Shown here in pieces: positions 11,142 to 22,251 of a stretch of DNA of 64,000 nucleotides. Origin of the DNA: Whalleya microplaca (Eukaryota > Ascomycota > Sordariomycetes > Xylariales > Xylariaceae); NCBI GenBank assembly GCA_022497155.1, contig MU385758.1, positions 62,001 through 126,000 of the forward strand, in the 5' to 3' direction. Position 1 is the stretch's first letter. Every line of letters begins with the position of its first letter. Both the position numbers and the translations under genes were made by a program. The notes beneath the pieces were generated by a model. It made no database searches. It saw only the letters and a list, made by a program, of their open reading frames with translations, and was not told where the DNA came from.

Positions 11142-11891
11142 CTAATAGAAAACATCAGGTTCGGTCTTTTGTATATCAGCATTTTTGCCGCCAAAACCTT
11201 CCTTGAAGCCGATGTCGGCCCTATAAGTAACAAGTCCCAGATTAGTTTTGATCCTGAAAAATTACAGCCCGCGAACTATGGAAAACAATGTGATAGATCT
11301 GAAAAATGTATAAGAATAATATGAGAAGCGTGGGATTGCTTACTTGAATCTCCAATTTGAATATATAGTGTCTCCACCATGTTCGCAATTAAGTTCATGC
11401 TTCAGCCCAGAGGTACAGTTGTTTGTGTCCATAAATCCATTTTCCTCAATCAGACCTTTATTATTATTTCCAAAATGTCGGACAAGTATAACTATGAACA
11501 ATTTCACATTAGCTTTTGTCTCTCCTACTATAGTGTCCTAAGTTGTTTTAGTTCTCTGAGGCTCGAGGGGTACAGGTATTCGATAGGAGATATGGTATCC
11601 ACAATGGGTTAGAGGATTAGAAGGCCAAAGGTGGCTAGGACACATACATGCTCTGCGGTTGTTGGGCAAGTCCTTGGACACAAAATTCTGAGAATAATTC
11701 CAGGTCCAAGAGCTCTTCTGCTTGGGAGGCCTGAAATCAAACGACCTGAGTTTTCCGCCTTCGCCACACTGCTCGTCTATCCACTTGGAAACAGTATCTT
11801 TGTCGCTACCCCATTTCTCTCCTGAGCCAAAACAGTTGGTATAGGCGACGCGGGCCGCGAGGGCGCCGAGAAAGATATGACCAAGTTGCAT
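11142..11891 (-). CDS. Small secreted cysteine-containing protein, effector-like
   Basis: Predicted secreted protein of 168 aa in three exons (11648-11891, 11344-11527, 11142-11220) with introns 11528-11647 and 11221-11343. The N-terminus MQLGHIFLGALAARVAYTNC is a short hydrophobic signal-peptide-like segment. The mature part has Cys20, Cys42 and two late Cys in NNCTSGL and LNCEHGGDT, plus SNWRFKAD. This pattern (C-x-G-x-G-E-K-W near the start, C...L..E...C..GG...Y..W near the end) is shared by small secreted proteins of plant- and insect-associated fungi, as far as I can recognise by eye; no enzymatic function is known to me. The last exon is the least certain: an alternative acceptor would change the final 27 residues. 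It is isolated, with gene-free DNA on both sides, as is common for effectors. Confidence 0.65.
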
Positions 11892-13123
11892 TGTTTCGAT
11901 GTTGTTCCCGAAATGAGGGTAAAATATTATATCGATTCAAGCATAAAGGTGCTCCGTAGTAGAGAAGACAACATTGCGAAAGTCACTGGCATGTCTACTT
12001 TTTAATATATGACACATCACCTTTATATGTTAAAATAGATGCCTTATACTCAAACAGTCATTTCCTCATTTTGAAAGAACTTGTTGATCGGTAACTTCCG
12101 GCAGGAACTGAGCCTAGACTGGACAATGTAGGTAGCTCTTGAAAATTGTCACCGGAAAGGGACAGTTATATGGGACCGCATCCTTCGTACCCAATATGTC
12201 ATTGTAATCGATTTGTCGAAGAGATAGGATTATTATGGGTAACTTATATATATCCGTCTCATGGATGATCGACTTGTTCCAATTCATTTTTACTGTAATC
12301 CGTCGGTGCCTGTTGTCATGAGGCTTGCTGTGCAATATTTTAGTTTTTCCCTTCATTTCATTATCTAAGGGTTTCTCACGGCAAATGCCTTCTAATCAAT
12401 CCGGTGGCGCCCCTGAATACGACGAACTAAAAATACACCATCCTTCCATTTCCGGGCCATTTGACTAACTGGAAGTTAGTACTTGCCGTCGTCTCTAACT
12501 TCCTAGATTCGACTGATTGCAAATACTCAGCCGCGTCCATCTCGTCACAATATAGTTCTACCTACGCAGAATCTAATATTCTTGATCTGAAATTGTATTT
12601 CCAATCACCTAAAGGGTACCACGGTGTTGAATTAAGGATCAAAGACTAGTAGAGTACAAGTCAGAATCTCCAACAGCGACGCAAGCGTCTCTGCTGACTA
12701 AAGTCCCGGTTCTCATGCGCCACATCGACCGGCCTTAGCCGGTTAGCTACCCATTGCTCCGTTTTCCCACCTCCCTCTAGGTTCCTAGGCAGGTAAGGTG
12801 TTATGCCCGAGATCTAGTGGCTTATACGCTGTCACATTGCTTTTTCGTTAGGGCTCTTTTCTGCCGCTTGGGTCCGGTTGTTTTAGGTCAATTTGGCACT
12901 TGACCACGTTTGTTCGGGCGCCAAGGGGACGAAATCAGACGACAGAGACCCTCATAAATTTTGGAAACAATAGCTTCGAGATATGTTTAAAAGATGGTCT
13001 CAAATTAAGCCGAAAAGGGGGGGAAAGGGTTAATAATAATAATAGTTTACTAAGTAGAAAGGTATGCTGAGACTGCTGTTCTCAAGTCTTATACTAAGAT
13101 CAAGGCCTTAGATAACATGCCGA
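11892..13123. other. Gene-free stretch
   Basis: No coding region, RNA gene or repeat that I can support. A G-rich run (GGGGGGG) occurs near 13018-13024, followed by an (AAT)n-like tract. Confidence 0.4.
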
Positions 13124-14053
13124 TCAAATCCAGTTAACTCCACCGCTGACGCTGATATACTGTCCGGTGATCCAACTGCTCAACGGTGACGCGACGAGCA
13201 CGACGGCGTCCGCAATCTCTTCTATAGTTCCCATCCTCCCCTCCAGTCTGGTCAAGTCTAACATCCTCAGTACCTCCGGGTGATCATCAGGAGGCGATAT
13301 CTCGGTTTTCGTCATGCCAGGTGCGATCGCATTAACAGTGACACCGAACTTTCTGCCAAACTACGCGACGCGAAGCATTAGCATTTAAACATCGGGCAGA
13401 AGCTGTCACCGACATGTGGGACATTACCTCCAAAGCCCAGGTGTATGTAAGCGAATCGAGTGCTGCTTTCGATGCGGTGTAGACGGGAGAATGCAGACCC
13501 ATCCTGGATAAGCATGTGCTAATGTTGATGATACGTCCGCCGCGAGGCATGTACGGAAGAGCAGCTTGGACGAGAAGCAATGGTCCCTGAACATTGGTAT
13601 GGAATACTGATGACATTTCTTCAGGTGTAACTTCGGCTGTCGGGGTCATCGGGGCGATTCCGGCATTGTTGACTGTAGTGAACTGGTCAACAGCTGAACT
13701 TACATCGTCGCGATCGTCACTCGCATCTTGCTTTGTGGACTAGGAGGAAACCTACCAAGAATATCGATCTTGTCGGTGTTAAAGGCGGCTAGAGTCTCTT
13801 TGACGAGCTTCCTTGCTTCATCCGGGTCTCCGACATCCCCACGGACGACGGTGGCCTTTCCGCCCTTGGCGCTGATACTCTCCGCAACCTCAACTGCCCT
13901 GGGCGCGCTGGAGTCGGAAACGTAGTTGATGGTAACACAGGCGCCTCGAACAGCGAGTGCTGCAGCTATCTCGGCGCCGATACCACTAGGCCTTCCCGAG
14001 CCGGTGACGATAGCAACCTTGCCATGAAAGGACAGATCGTTTGTGACGGACAT
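13124..14053 (-). CDS. Short-chain dehydrogenase/reductase
   Basis: Third SDR of the window, 259 aa in three exons (13756-14053, 13428-13672, 13124-13360) with GT-AG introns 13673-13755 and 13361-13427. The start ATG at 14053 precedes SVTNDLSFHGKVAIVTG; longer open frame upstream would need a GTG start. Motifs: cofactor loop TGSGRPSGIG, the NNAG motif rebuilt exactly across intron 1 (VNNAGIAPM), catalytic NISTCLS and YTASK, NAIAPGMTKTE after intron 2, and the C-terminal GQYISVSGGVNWI. It resembles 3-ketoacyl-ACP/versicolorin reductases. It lies downstream of and on the same strand as the transcription-factor-like gene at 14420-16120, separated by 366 bp. Confidence 0.9.
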
Positions 14054-14419
14054 TTGGAATTCTTTTGAGAGATTAGAGCAAACGTTTTCTATTGTAAGGC
14101 TCACGAGGAATGCAGTGGCGATTTGTGTATGCTGTGAAACAACGAGTCGTGAGTCGCCTTTTATCTTTGAACCTCTTCATATAAACCTCGGAATCGATCA
14201 CCGACCGATTTCTAATCAGAGCATTATTCAGCAGTCTTGTTTTCTTCATCCCGACCATTTAATCTTCCAAATGTTTCGGTACCCAGCAGGACAAGAGGTA
14301 GAGTAGGCAAACGATCAAGATATGTACCTGGGTACATATGGATCTGAAGGACAAAACTAGGACGAAAAGGGAAATGGGTCACCCCTGTACTGCATGCTAG
14401 GTAGTCTGCTAGTACTACT

Positions 14420-16120
14420 CTACGAGGCATGATCATATGATATGCCACACGTAGCGGTCTCGGAAAGGTGTAATTTCGACATTACATCCTCCCCTAACAA
14501 CATACACTCTTCTTCCCAGAGCCTTTTAAACCACGGCATAGGACTTATCCGCTCCATGACGCCTCGCCAATTCCGTAATCCTGCCGCCCTCATCTCGGCC
14601 ACCAGTCCCACCTCTGCACCATGTCGCTCGTTCTGCTCCGTCGTCGAGATTCCCGAGATGGTCAGTAGCCACAACCGCAGCATGAGGAATTTGGGATCGT
14701 CCATCTCGGAATTCCTTAAAGCATCGGTGATGGTAATCGGATAGGACGGAAGAGCGCCCGGGAAGCTGTCATGTTTGCGTCTAAGCGATATGATGATCTC
14801 AAGGGCCGCCAGCGCACACGCCTTTGCGAGAGGGGAGGAGGTGATAGATATTATTGGGGCGCAATCGGAAAGTGCGCGGTGAGCTATCGGATCGAGAAAG
14901 AGACTAACGGATAGGCAGTCTCTTTCGATACCCGGCATTGTTGGTTGTGATTCAAGCCAGGCAGCTAGCCTCTTCAGGTCACGGTATACATGAACGACAC
15001 TCGACATCTCTGGTGATATACTGAACATGAGCGCAGTGATATTTTCCATTTGAATTGAGTTTTCTAGTGGCAGTGGTGGCAATATCGGGAGCAGGTCAGC
15101 CGGCAAAGCATAGTGAGGCGGGTGGTTCCGCATCAAGGCAGTGGTGATGTCAATCCTAAGATGTTTTGGTGAACTCGCCGGGACTCTCATGGGAAGTCTG
15201 GGAAGCTTACCACATGATCATCAGCCTGACTTGGGCCGGCAGACTACCGGTACCCCCTCCAAGGCCAATTATCCCTCGCAGGCCTGCGAAATGGATTCGC
15301 GCCTGAGCAAAGTCCTGACACGCGTACTAACAAATCGGTAAGCATAGGTGAAAAACGTATTTCCCTTGACCATCGCAATCTCATACATTATAGCATATGA
15401 ACCCAATAATAGCCATCACGACGGGCGTCTCTAAGCTTGCCTGTGGACTCATGCTGGCGATCGAAGAGTTGATGCAGCGCAGCCCACTCGCGCATCGGCG
15501 AAGACAGATCGACATCCCTTTGCCAAAGTCGCGAGCGACAGCATCGCGCATAGTTGGGCTAATGAGAAGATCCCGGAAGGACCGGGAGTTGGCAGGCGCA
15601 AATGGGAACAAGAAGTACTGCCGCCGTTGTGAGAGCGCTGCGTAGCTAGACGATGCTGAGGAAGATTAGCGTCGGCTTCGGATTGTGTGCAGGAAGGTAG
15701 AATACGAGACTGACTTGCCGTATTGCCATTTAGGACTAAGGCTATAGTATACAGGGCAAATGGGTCCATCCCCCAGCCGTCGTCGAGGATTTGGAGCGGA
15801 TTTTGGTTCCAGAATGGACGAGATAAGCCGACGGCGACGGAGCGTTCTGGAGTGTGAGACTCGACCTCCAGATTTTCGCCCTGTGAACTCGGCACTGTGG
15901 AATTAACAGGCTTTGCCACAGAGGTGATGTCGAGTATCGACTGTGCCAGTGGTGGTGGAGACGAGCGTAACTTCAGTGGAACTTGCGCATTCTTCCTCGT
16001 CTTTCGCCGCGCTTTGCCTATGTCTTGCATTACATATGTCCGAATCTCTTTTGCCGTTTTGCGGTCCTTGGACCTCTTGTCCTGCGTGAGGTTGACGAAC
16101 AGATACTTTTGTGAATCCAT
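14420..16120 (-). CDS. Fungal-specific transcription factor domain protein without zinc cluster
   Basis: Probable nuclear regulator of the Fungal_trans_2-like type. Exons 15715-16120, 15387-15637, 15211-15314 and 14420-15155 join in frame. The N-terminus YLFVNLTQDKRSKDRKTAKE...VMQDIGKARRKTRK is the family signature, seen in many fungal proteins that lack an N-terminal Zn2Cys6 domain. Later motifs are DDGWGMDPFALYTI, SPTMRDAVARD, ARIHFAGLRGIIGLGGGTGSL and a helical C-terminal half ending near WKRLWEEE-like residues (PWFKRLWEEECMLL). No cysteine cluster is present, so DNA binding would need another region or partner. The junction of exons 2 and 3 is the least certain. It sits upstream of an SDR on the same strand. 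Confidence 0.82.
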
Positions 16121-16301
16121 CTCTACTATCGCTTAGCACTTAGGTAGGTAGAGTAGAGGGATTAAGTGATGGCGAAGAGATAAACGAAAGGACTGGACGA
16201 CACAGCAAATAAACGGCATTTCTAAGGTTTACAAGAGTGAGACGAAGAATCAATTACTTATTAATCAATCAATCCTATTCTTGCTTGGTTTCAGCCACAC
16301 A

Positions 16302-16535
16302 TTATCACGTGATAGTGTGGTGGGCCTGGGCCATACAGGAATATCACAGTTACAGTGTGTGCAAAGATCATTTAGGTGCTGCCGTGATCACTCTAGTAAA
16401 ATTGTGTAAAGATCTAAGATCCGAAGGATCTTCTAGTTACAGAAGATCTCTTTTAAGCCTATGGATCTCGGAGCAATATTGCTCCGAGATCCATAGGCTT
16501 AAAAGAGATCTTTAATACCCCTATTATCGTGACAA
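16302..16535. mobile_element. Short non-autonomous mobile element, copy 1
   Basis: The segment 16342-16535 is repeated at 22092-22251. Over the left 100 bp I count about three mismatches, and the rightmost 58 bp are identical. Left sequence TTATCACGTGATAGTGTGG and the reverse complement of the right end (TTGTCACGATAATAGGGG) are loosely similar, suggesting imperfect terminal inverted repeats; then the element would start near 16302. Copy 1 differs from copy 2 by an extra inverted segment that creates a perfect palindrome. Both copies contain the small hairpin AAGATCCGAAGGATCTT. Superfamily not assigned. Confidence 0.6.
16443..16512. repeat. Perfect 70-bp palindrome
   Basis: The two 35-nt arms are exact reverse complements with no spacer, centred between 16477 and 16478 (AGCAAT|ATTGCT). 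The right arm is present in the other copy of the element at 22.2 kb, while the left arm is absent there, so the palindrome arose by an inverted duplication in this copy (or by an assembly artefact). Confidence 0.9.
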
Positions 16536-16756
16536 GGAATATCGAGGTCGTCCGTGCGGATCCCTAAAGGACGTCTCTCTGGCAGGGTAGGGAAGCAATA
16601 TGCATTGTGTATGTAGAACAGGCCACCCTCCACGACCTCAAGTCAATCAAATCCTTATTAGCCTTGTACTTGAAATATGGTAGAGTCAATCAGTGTTAGG
16701 CAGTATTAGCAGTGGGGACAAGTGATAGCTTCACAATGGTGCCCACGGCCCTATGG

Positions 16757-18559
16757 CTACTCGTTCTCGCCTTCATCAACCTGGCCAAACTCCAATGTAC
16801 CATCCGGAGGAAAGACAAACGTGGCCTCTGTCACTTTTTTCTCTGAATCTAGCCCATTATACACATTCTCTGTGTAGTCTGGTAAGGAGGGCGGTGGCAA
16901 TTCTGCCTTTGCCTTCGCAATTGCTACTCCGTCTCCTTTATCAAGTCCTTTCTCAGCCGCCTGAAGGTAGTTCGGAACGATACCGAGATTGACGACAGAA
17001 AGTCCATCGATTGCCTGTGCCAATTGGGCGCGCTGTTTTCAAGTAGTTAGTATGTTGTGATTAGAAGTCGGCGAGAAATCAATGGATTAGTTACTTACCC
17101 CTTGCGCATACATGTTTCCGTCGAGTGGTGACCCCTGATTCTCTGGCCATGTATCACCCAGTAGGTCTACTAGAGAGTTCTCTTCAAGAGACTGATATTC
17201 TCTAGGTTGCGCCTTCTCATCCTTGGGATTGATTGATACGTTTGGTGCGCTGCCTTTCTTCTCACCTGTCTCTCGCTTTCTCTTTTTTCCACTGATCTCC
17301 TGTTCAGGTATTGGTAATAGTGATGACGGATCATAATAGCAGATGAAGGAGACTGGCTTTTGGTTGAGCAGCCGACAGAGCTGGATAATTTGACCTTGCT
17401 TTTCACGACTATACACTTTCGACTCGAACAGGGGCTCGTCCCAGGACATGACCTTCACACCAACGAAGGAGGCAATATCAATGGAACCACTGCGGCCGCC
17501 GATCAGCCCTCTGATGCGACGTGGTGAAGTGGACCCTGATGCTGCAGCCGTAGGCGACCCTACCTGCAGTTGTTGCGCGACTAAGCTCCAAAAACAAGCC
17601 GTGATGCGTTTGTCCTGTATTTTCGTTCCTGTGGCAGCATTGTAGATATCGAGCGAGTCTTTGAACTGTTCTCTTCTGATCACATTTTTCCCGGCACCCA
17701 CAGCAATCGTAATGATTGAAACCTGATGCCGCTCAGCTTCACGTCGAACATTTTCCAACAGCCGGTCATTGCTGTTGTAGGCTGCGTTCTTACTACTCTG
17801 ACGATAATTGAAGAGCAGGATGTCCTTGAATTTTGCGCGATTGATAAGATCAGTCAGTTGCCTTAATATGCCTTGCGCTTGCTCTTTTATGGCACTGGAA
17901 TCACTCTGGCCACTATCCCAAAGCCTCTGAGAAAGGATTTGCAGGCTTTCGTTAACTCCTAGGTATTCCATCAATTGCATCATGATCGTTGTCGAAACAT
18001 CATAACGGAGCAGGAAAGGGTTGTTGTAGTTGTCATTCTGTTTGAGCGAGAGCGGTTTCTGTTTTTGACGGAAATCTTCATAGTTCGGTGGTTTGACTTG
18101 TTTCTGGCTTATGTATAAACTCTCGATCACCTCCCAGTCCATTGCTCCCTTGAGTGTTTTGTACGAGAGTTGTGCTTGCGAAGACTCGGTCTCTACCACC
18201 ACACAAGGTAACCCGATGTTGTTCAAATAGTTATACGATGCTTTACCTTGCATTGAACAATCTGACTCACTTTTTCCTGATCGAGATCCATAGACAACAC
18301 AGGCGGTGATAGGGAAGAACTTTGGATGAGGGAACACTTTGTCTTTGTGCCGGTACTCAGATAAAATCTGGGCTGCTGCGCAATGCTGTATTGAGGGAAA
18401 TCAATAAAGTGGTACGCTATGAAGAAAGATTCATGCTATATTTGTGCTTACCCAAATGTCGCCCGTGTAGATTCCACCAAGTATAAAGTATGCCCGTTTC
18501 TTTTCATCCATCTCGGATGGTTCAATCCGGATAATGTTGGTCGAGAGACCGGAAGCCAT
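16757..18559 (-). CDS. Conserved-looking protein of unknown function, GGRSG...WDEP motif
   Basis: Three exons (18452-18559, 17099-18385, 16757-17032), introns of 66 nt each, 556 aa, all phases consistent. No signal peptide or membrane segment is evident. Recognisable patterns: YFILGGIYTGDIWHCAAAQIL at the N-terminus; TACVVYGSRSG near residue 65; a helical middle (LMEYLGVNESLQILSQRLW); ITIAVGAGKN; then IRGLIGGRSGSIDIASFVGV followed by MSWDEPLF. A basic KKRKRE run near residue 430 could be a nuclear localisation signal, followed by an acidic C-terminus (FGQVDEGENE). The small-residue GRSG-x2-D...G segment is reminiscent of donor-binding ends of some glycosyltransferases, but this is weak. I do not assign a function. 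It stands alone, downstream of the first copy of the mobile element. Confidence 0.75.
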
Positions 18560-20703
18560 TTGTACTAGACGTCGACAACTGCTAGATTTCCCAAGGAATC
18601 AAAAAGGATTGAGTCACTGTCTGAGCTGATGTCTAATCAGGATTATACAGCGCTTTTTGGATAACGCCCTTTGTACGTTATGAAGTGGCTAAACGATGAG
18701 GTTATATCCAGTATTCAGAAGTGAAGAGTATCGCTCTCGGATTGAACAGGAGTATGCAAAACACTTAATATATGGGACACAGTAATGAGGAGCGTATTGG
18801 CTTAATTAGTGCAAGGTGAAACTATACAAAAGGGCAGAGCCGCTTATTTATATACATATACATGTGTAATACAGGCAGCAGGCATACATAGGCCCGCACC
18901 CCTGTAGGGCATATCGTAACATAACACACTCACTCATGCACAGAGGATGACACGTCCGTCTTAGTACATTTTGTGAATAAGTGGAGGTGAGCACCGTTGT
19001 TACACAGCAGCTGGTCTTAGTAATTATACTGCGCATGGCGCCGAATCAGCAAATTTCTAGAGTCTGCAGCTACGCCAATATTATATTGTGCATCTTACCT
19101 AGAAAATATCTAATATCTAAGGTTTGTCCATAGAATGAGCAGCTTAAGTCATAATATAGGCGGGTGGAATCTTTTTAGCGAGGTGATGTTGCAGGAAACC
19201 TATATACTAGGTAGATATTGCAATAGGGTAATGTGTGGAGAATAGTTGTAGTATAAAGGGGGGAAGAGCTAAGCCCTCCTGGGAACCCCATGGTCTTTTA
19301 CTAGAAATCCCACAAGCTTATTTCCTTCATGCGCTGAAATAATTGAACTAAAATTGCAGCCTCAAGCACCGTAGCTATATAATTCACATGATCGGATAAG
19401 CTGTCACATTCAAGGTTACCAGGGCTTACGTGAGCCGAGCCTAGAGCTCCGGTCAGTATAGGACCACGCGAAACCCATCCGCTTCGTAAAATGAACAATA
19501 TATATTCAGGGAATCAGCACCGCGCTGCGTGGGATAACGTGAGCCTTCGATTGGACAGTAGTTCACCGGACACATGATCACGCTCCCTAAATCAGCTGAA
19601 TCATATCCAGTCAATGCAATATGTAAACGTCGACCAGATATATCTAGCTGACAACAAGAGGCTGCCAGTGGCTGTGCTTGTTAGTTTAGGTAGTTTCTCC
19701 TAATAAAAATAACCTATTGTCTCCTCAGTATCCTCTCCTCCGACCATAGTATCACAAGGTGTTATATGTAACGTAGGTATATCTACTCTGTGTTATCTAT
19801 CCTTATTCTAATAGCAGCCTAGGGGCTATTGTCATCCTAGGTCACGCATTACTCAAATCAACTATTAGTTTAGATCTAAATAGGAAACGTGTTCTACATC
19901 TATTCGCATGATATAAACGTCTTATGATGCATTCAATAGTGCTTGTGGATTGCGTATGTCTTGTTGAAATACTGGATTAGTAGAAATTCTGCTAACGCTT
20001 ATCCTTTTGACAATTGACAGTCTTTTGATGCCACATACAGCATTATACTTAGGTAGTCTCACCTTAAAGTGCCAGGATGATTTGTCTTCAGGAGGGGCTT
20101 TCCAAAATATACATGAACAGCTATTATTTGCCGCAGACAGATTGAGTCAAATGAACATGAGCAAGGACCTCCAGTTCCGTCCCTAGGAGGATTTGTGCGG
20201 GCTACTAACACGAGGACAATCTACCGCTCACTCTAGGGATAGAGAATTATGTGCCTCGTGTTGAAGTAAACACAGGCTACGAGTATCCTAGTAGTCAATA
20301 TTAGGAATACTACCATTAGAGCTTTGGCAGCGTGTTTCCATTATTATAGAGCCAAGGTATTGGGCGATAATTAATGACCTTATAATCCAACGTCTAGTTG
20401 GCTTCTTCAAGTGTCAATACAGTAGGCCCCTGCAATATTAACCAGATAGGGCCTCTTGATGCTACCATTGCCAGATTGCTTGAGGTTACATTAGCACTTT
20501 CTTGCACAAAAGCGCATTGCAATCATGCTTTAGTTAGGACGAATGTCGGCTCTTCGTATACCATATTTGATGTATTATAAATATGGACCCCGCAAATACT
20601 TCGAATAATTAAGATAGACTGGCCGTCTATAAGCAGCTACAATCTGTCCGCCTAGCAAAGGATGGAAAATTTCGAGTGATATAACGGCACAAGGAGGTAA
20701 GTT
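18560..20703. other. Gene-free stretch of 2.1 kb
   Basis: Read on both strands; only short open frames with no motif or plausible splicing. A stretch around 20190-20560 looks like eroded coding DNA of a transposon, but I cannot name a domain. Confidence 0.4.
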
Positions 20704-21561
20704 TTAACCTATACAAGGGCCAGTGGTATCAAGCCGCTGCTGAGGGGGACTTTTTCCCGCATTCCGTGTCATGATGCCGACAATGACCAGCAGCAAAGTC
20801 ACAATAATCTCCTCAATAACCTCTAGCCCAGTTCTTAGTCCAATGCTACGCGTAATAGGATCCACTAGGGTAGTCTGTGTAAAATAATAGACAAGCCTCT
20901 CGAAGACCCGTATACCTAGGAACGGTATAGCAATGAGTATGACCAGAAGTAGTTTCTTCTCTTCGGTGTAGTTTTCCATCGTTCTTCTCTTATGACTCAA
21001 AGCCCCCAAGGTAACTACCGCGAGCACAGTAAGGAAAACCCAAGCTATTAATAGTATGATCATCCCCGCTCGTACTAAAGACAGATTGTGTGATACCTGA
21101 TCTGGTATCAGAGTCGCCTTATTTAGATTCGAAGCGCCAACAGCAACGAGTGCAATGGCAGTCATAACCTGAAAGTGGAACAGTACGAGCCAAGGGACAC
21201 CGAGTCGTTTATTGGCTTTCGGAAGTAAATAAGCGTGCCTGGATGATATAAAAGCGTGAGTCTCTATGAAAAATTTAGAATACAACTCGGCTAAGACTCA
21301 CGATTCATGCAAAACACCACAGACAGACGAAAGCAGAGGTGAAATGCCAATACCAGTAAGTAGTATGGCTGTTGAACTAGTCTCGTCTTCGATCTCTAGA
21401 GCGCTCGACGTGATCCTGATGAGACAAAATGCCAGAAGAAAAGCCCAACCAAGTATAGCCCCATGTTTGATACCATGCTGAACGGCGACGTAGATTGTCG
21501 GGAGTGATAAGGTGGAATATATGGCCAAAAGAGCCGCAGGTAAAGCTGGTGAAGTGGTCAT
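20704..21561 (-). CDS. DUF7702-like integral membrane protein
   Basis: Seven-helix-type membrane protein, 264 aa in two exons (21302-21561 and 20704-21238; intron 21239-21301, GTGAGT...CCAG). The conserved first part has hydrophobic TM1 (ALLAIYSTLSLPTIYVAV), QHGIKHGAILGWAFLLAFCLIRI and then ALEIEDE; this 'W-x-F-L..F-x-L-I-R' block is typical of fungal DUF7702 proteins. The second exon holds further transmembrane segments (VPWLVLFHFQVMTAIALVAVGASN, AGMIILLIAWVFLTVLAVVTLGA, LLLVILIAIPFLGIRVFERLVY, LEVIEEIIVTLLLVIVGIM). Function of the family is unknown; some members sit in secondary-metabolite regions. The start at 21561 was preferred over an in-frame upstream TTG because it directly precedes the first helix. 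Confidence 0.82.
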
Positions 21562-22091
21562 CTGGGCTGTTGTACGGAATTTGAACTCTAGGAGTTTCTT
21601 AGAGGCACTAGTAAACAGCAAAATCTATACCGGGATTTTAACCAGAAATATTATATCTACAGAGAAGCACAGGGTTTCGGTGCGTACTTATATTTTGTCG
21701 CCTCCTGCTAACAAGGCCCCCTTTAGTACCACCTTCCATGGCTGTGATTATCCACTCATTTAACTATTCTGAGCTCCCAGTTGCGCCTCTTCCAAGATGA
21801 GGTCTGAGTCTTAGCGAATAGATGACCAGAAGGCTCTGTGTGTTGTGATGCATGCCGACTCCCATTCGCTGAGGCGCAGTTGTAGTTCCTGGATCTTAGT
21901 ATGAGGCATCCATATTCGCATCAGGCATCAAAGTGTGCTAGTCCCGGACACTATACCCGTGGCACAAATATATGCAAAGCCAAGTACGTGTAAGCGAATC
22001 TACCCCGGGTGGAGACTTGATGGAATGCACTTGTGCTCGACAGGGCTTAAAACCAATCTGCTGGGGAAAAAGAGGCCCCTAATAAGATAAT

Positions 22092-22251
22092 TATCACAGT
22101 TACAGTGTCTGCAATGATCATTTAGGTGCTGCCGTGATCACTCTAGTAAAATTGTGTAAAGGTCTAAGATCCGAAGGATCTTCTAGTTACATTATTGCTC
22201 CGAGATCCATAGGCTTAAAAGAGATCTTTAATACCCCTATTATCGTGACAA
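22092..22251. mobile_element. Short non-autonomous mobile element, copy 2
   Basis: Second copy of the element at 16342-16535, 160 bp, same orientation. It lacks the 34-nt inverted insert that makes the palindrome of copy 1. Both end in CCCCTATTATCGTGACAA and diverge immediately afterwards, which fixes the right border. Confidence 0.6.

Noticed and set aside
11344..11612. Overlapping plus-strand open frames of 65 and 77 codons
   Set aside because: They are antisense to exon 2 of the effector-like gene, whose spliced frame is far better supported.
14054..14104. Longer N-terminus of the SDR at 13124
   Set aside because: It would need a GTG start; the ATG at 14053 directly precedes the normal SDR N-terminus.
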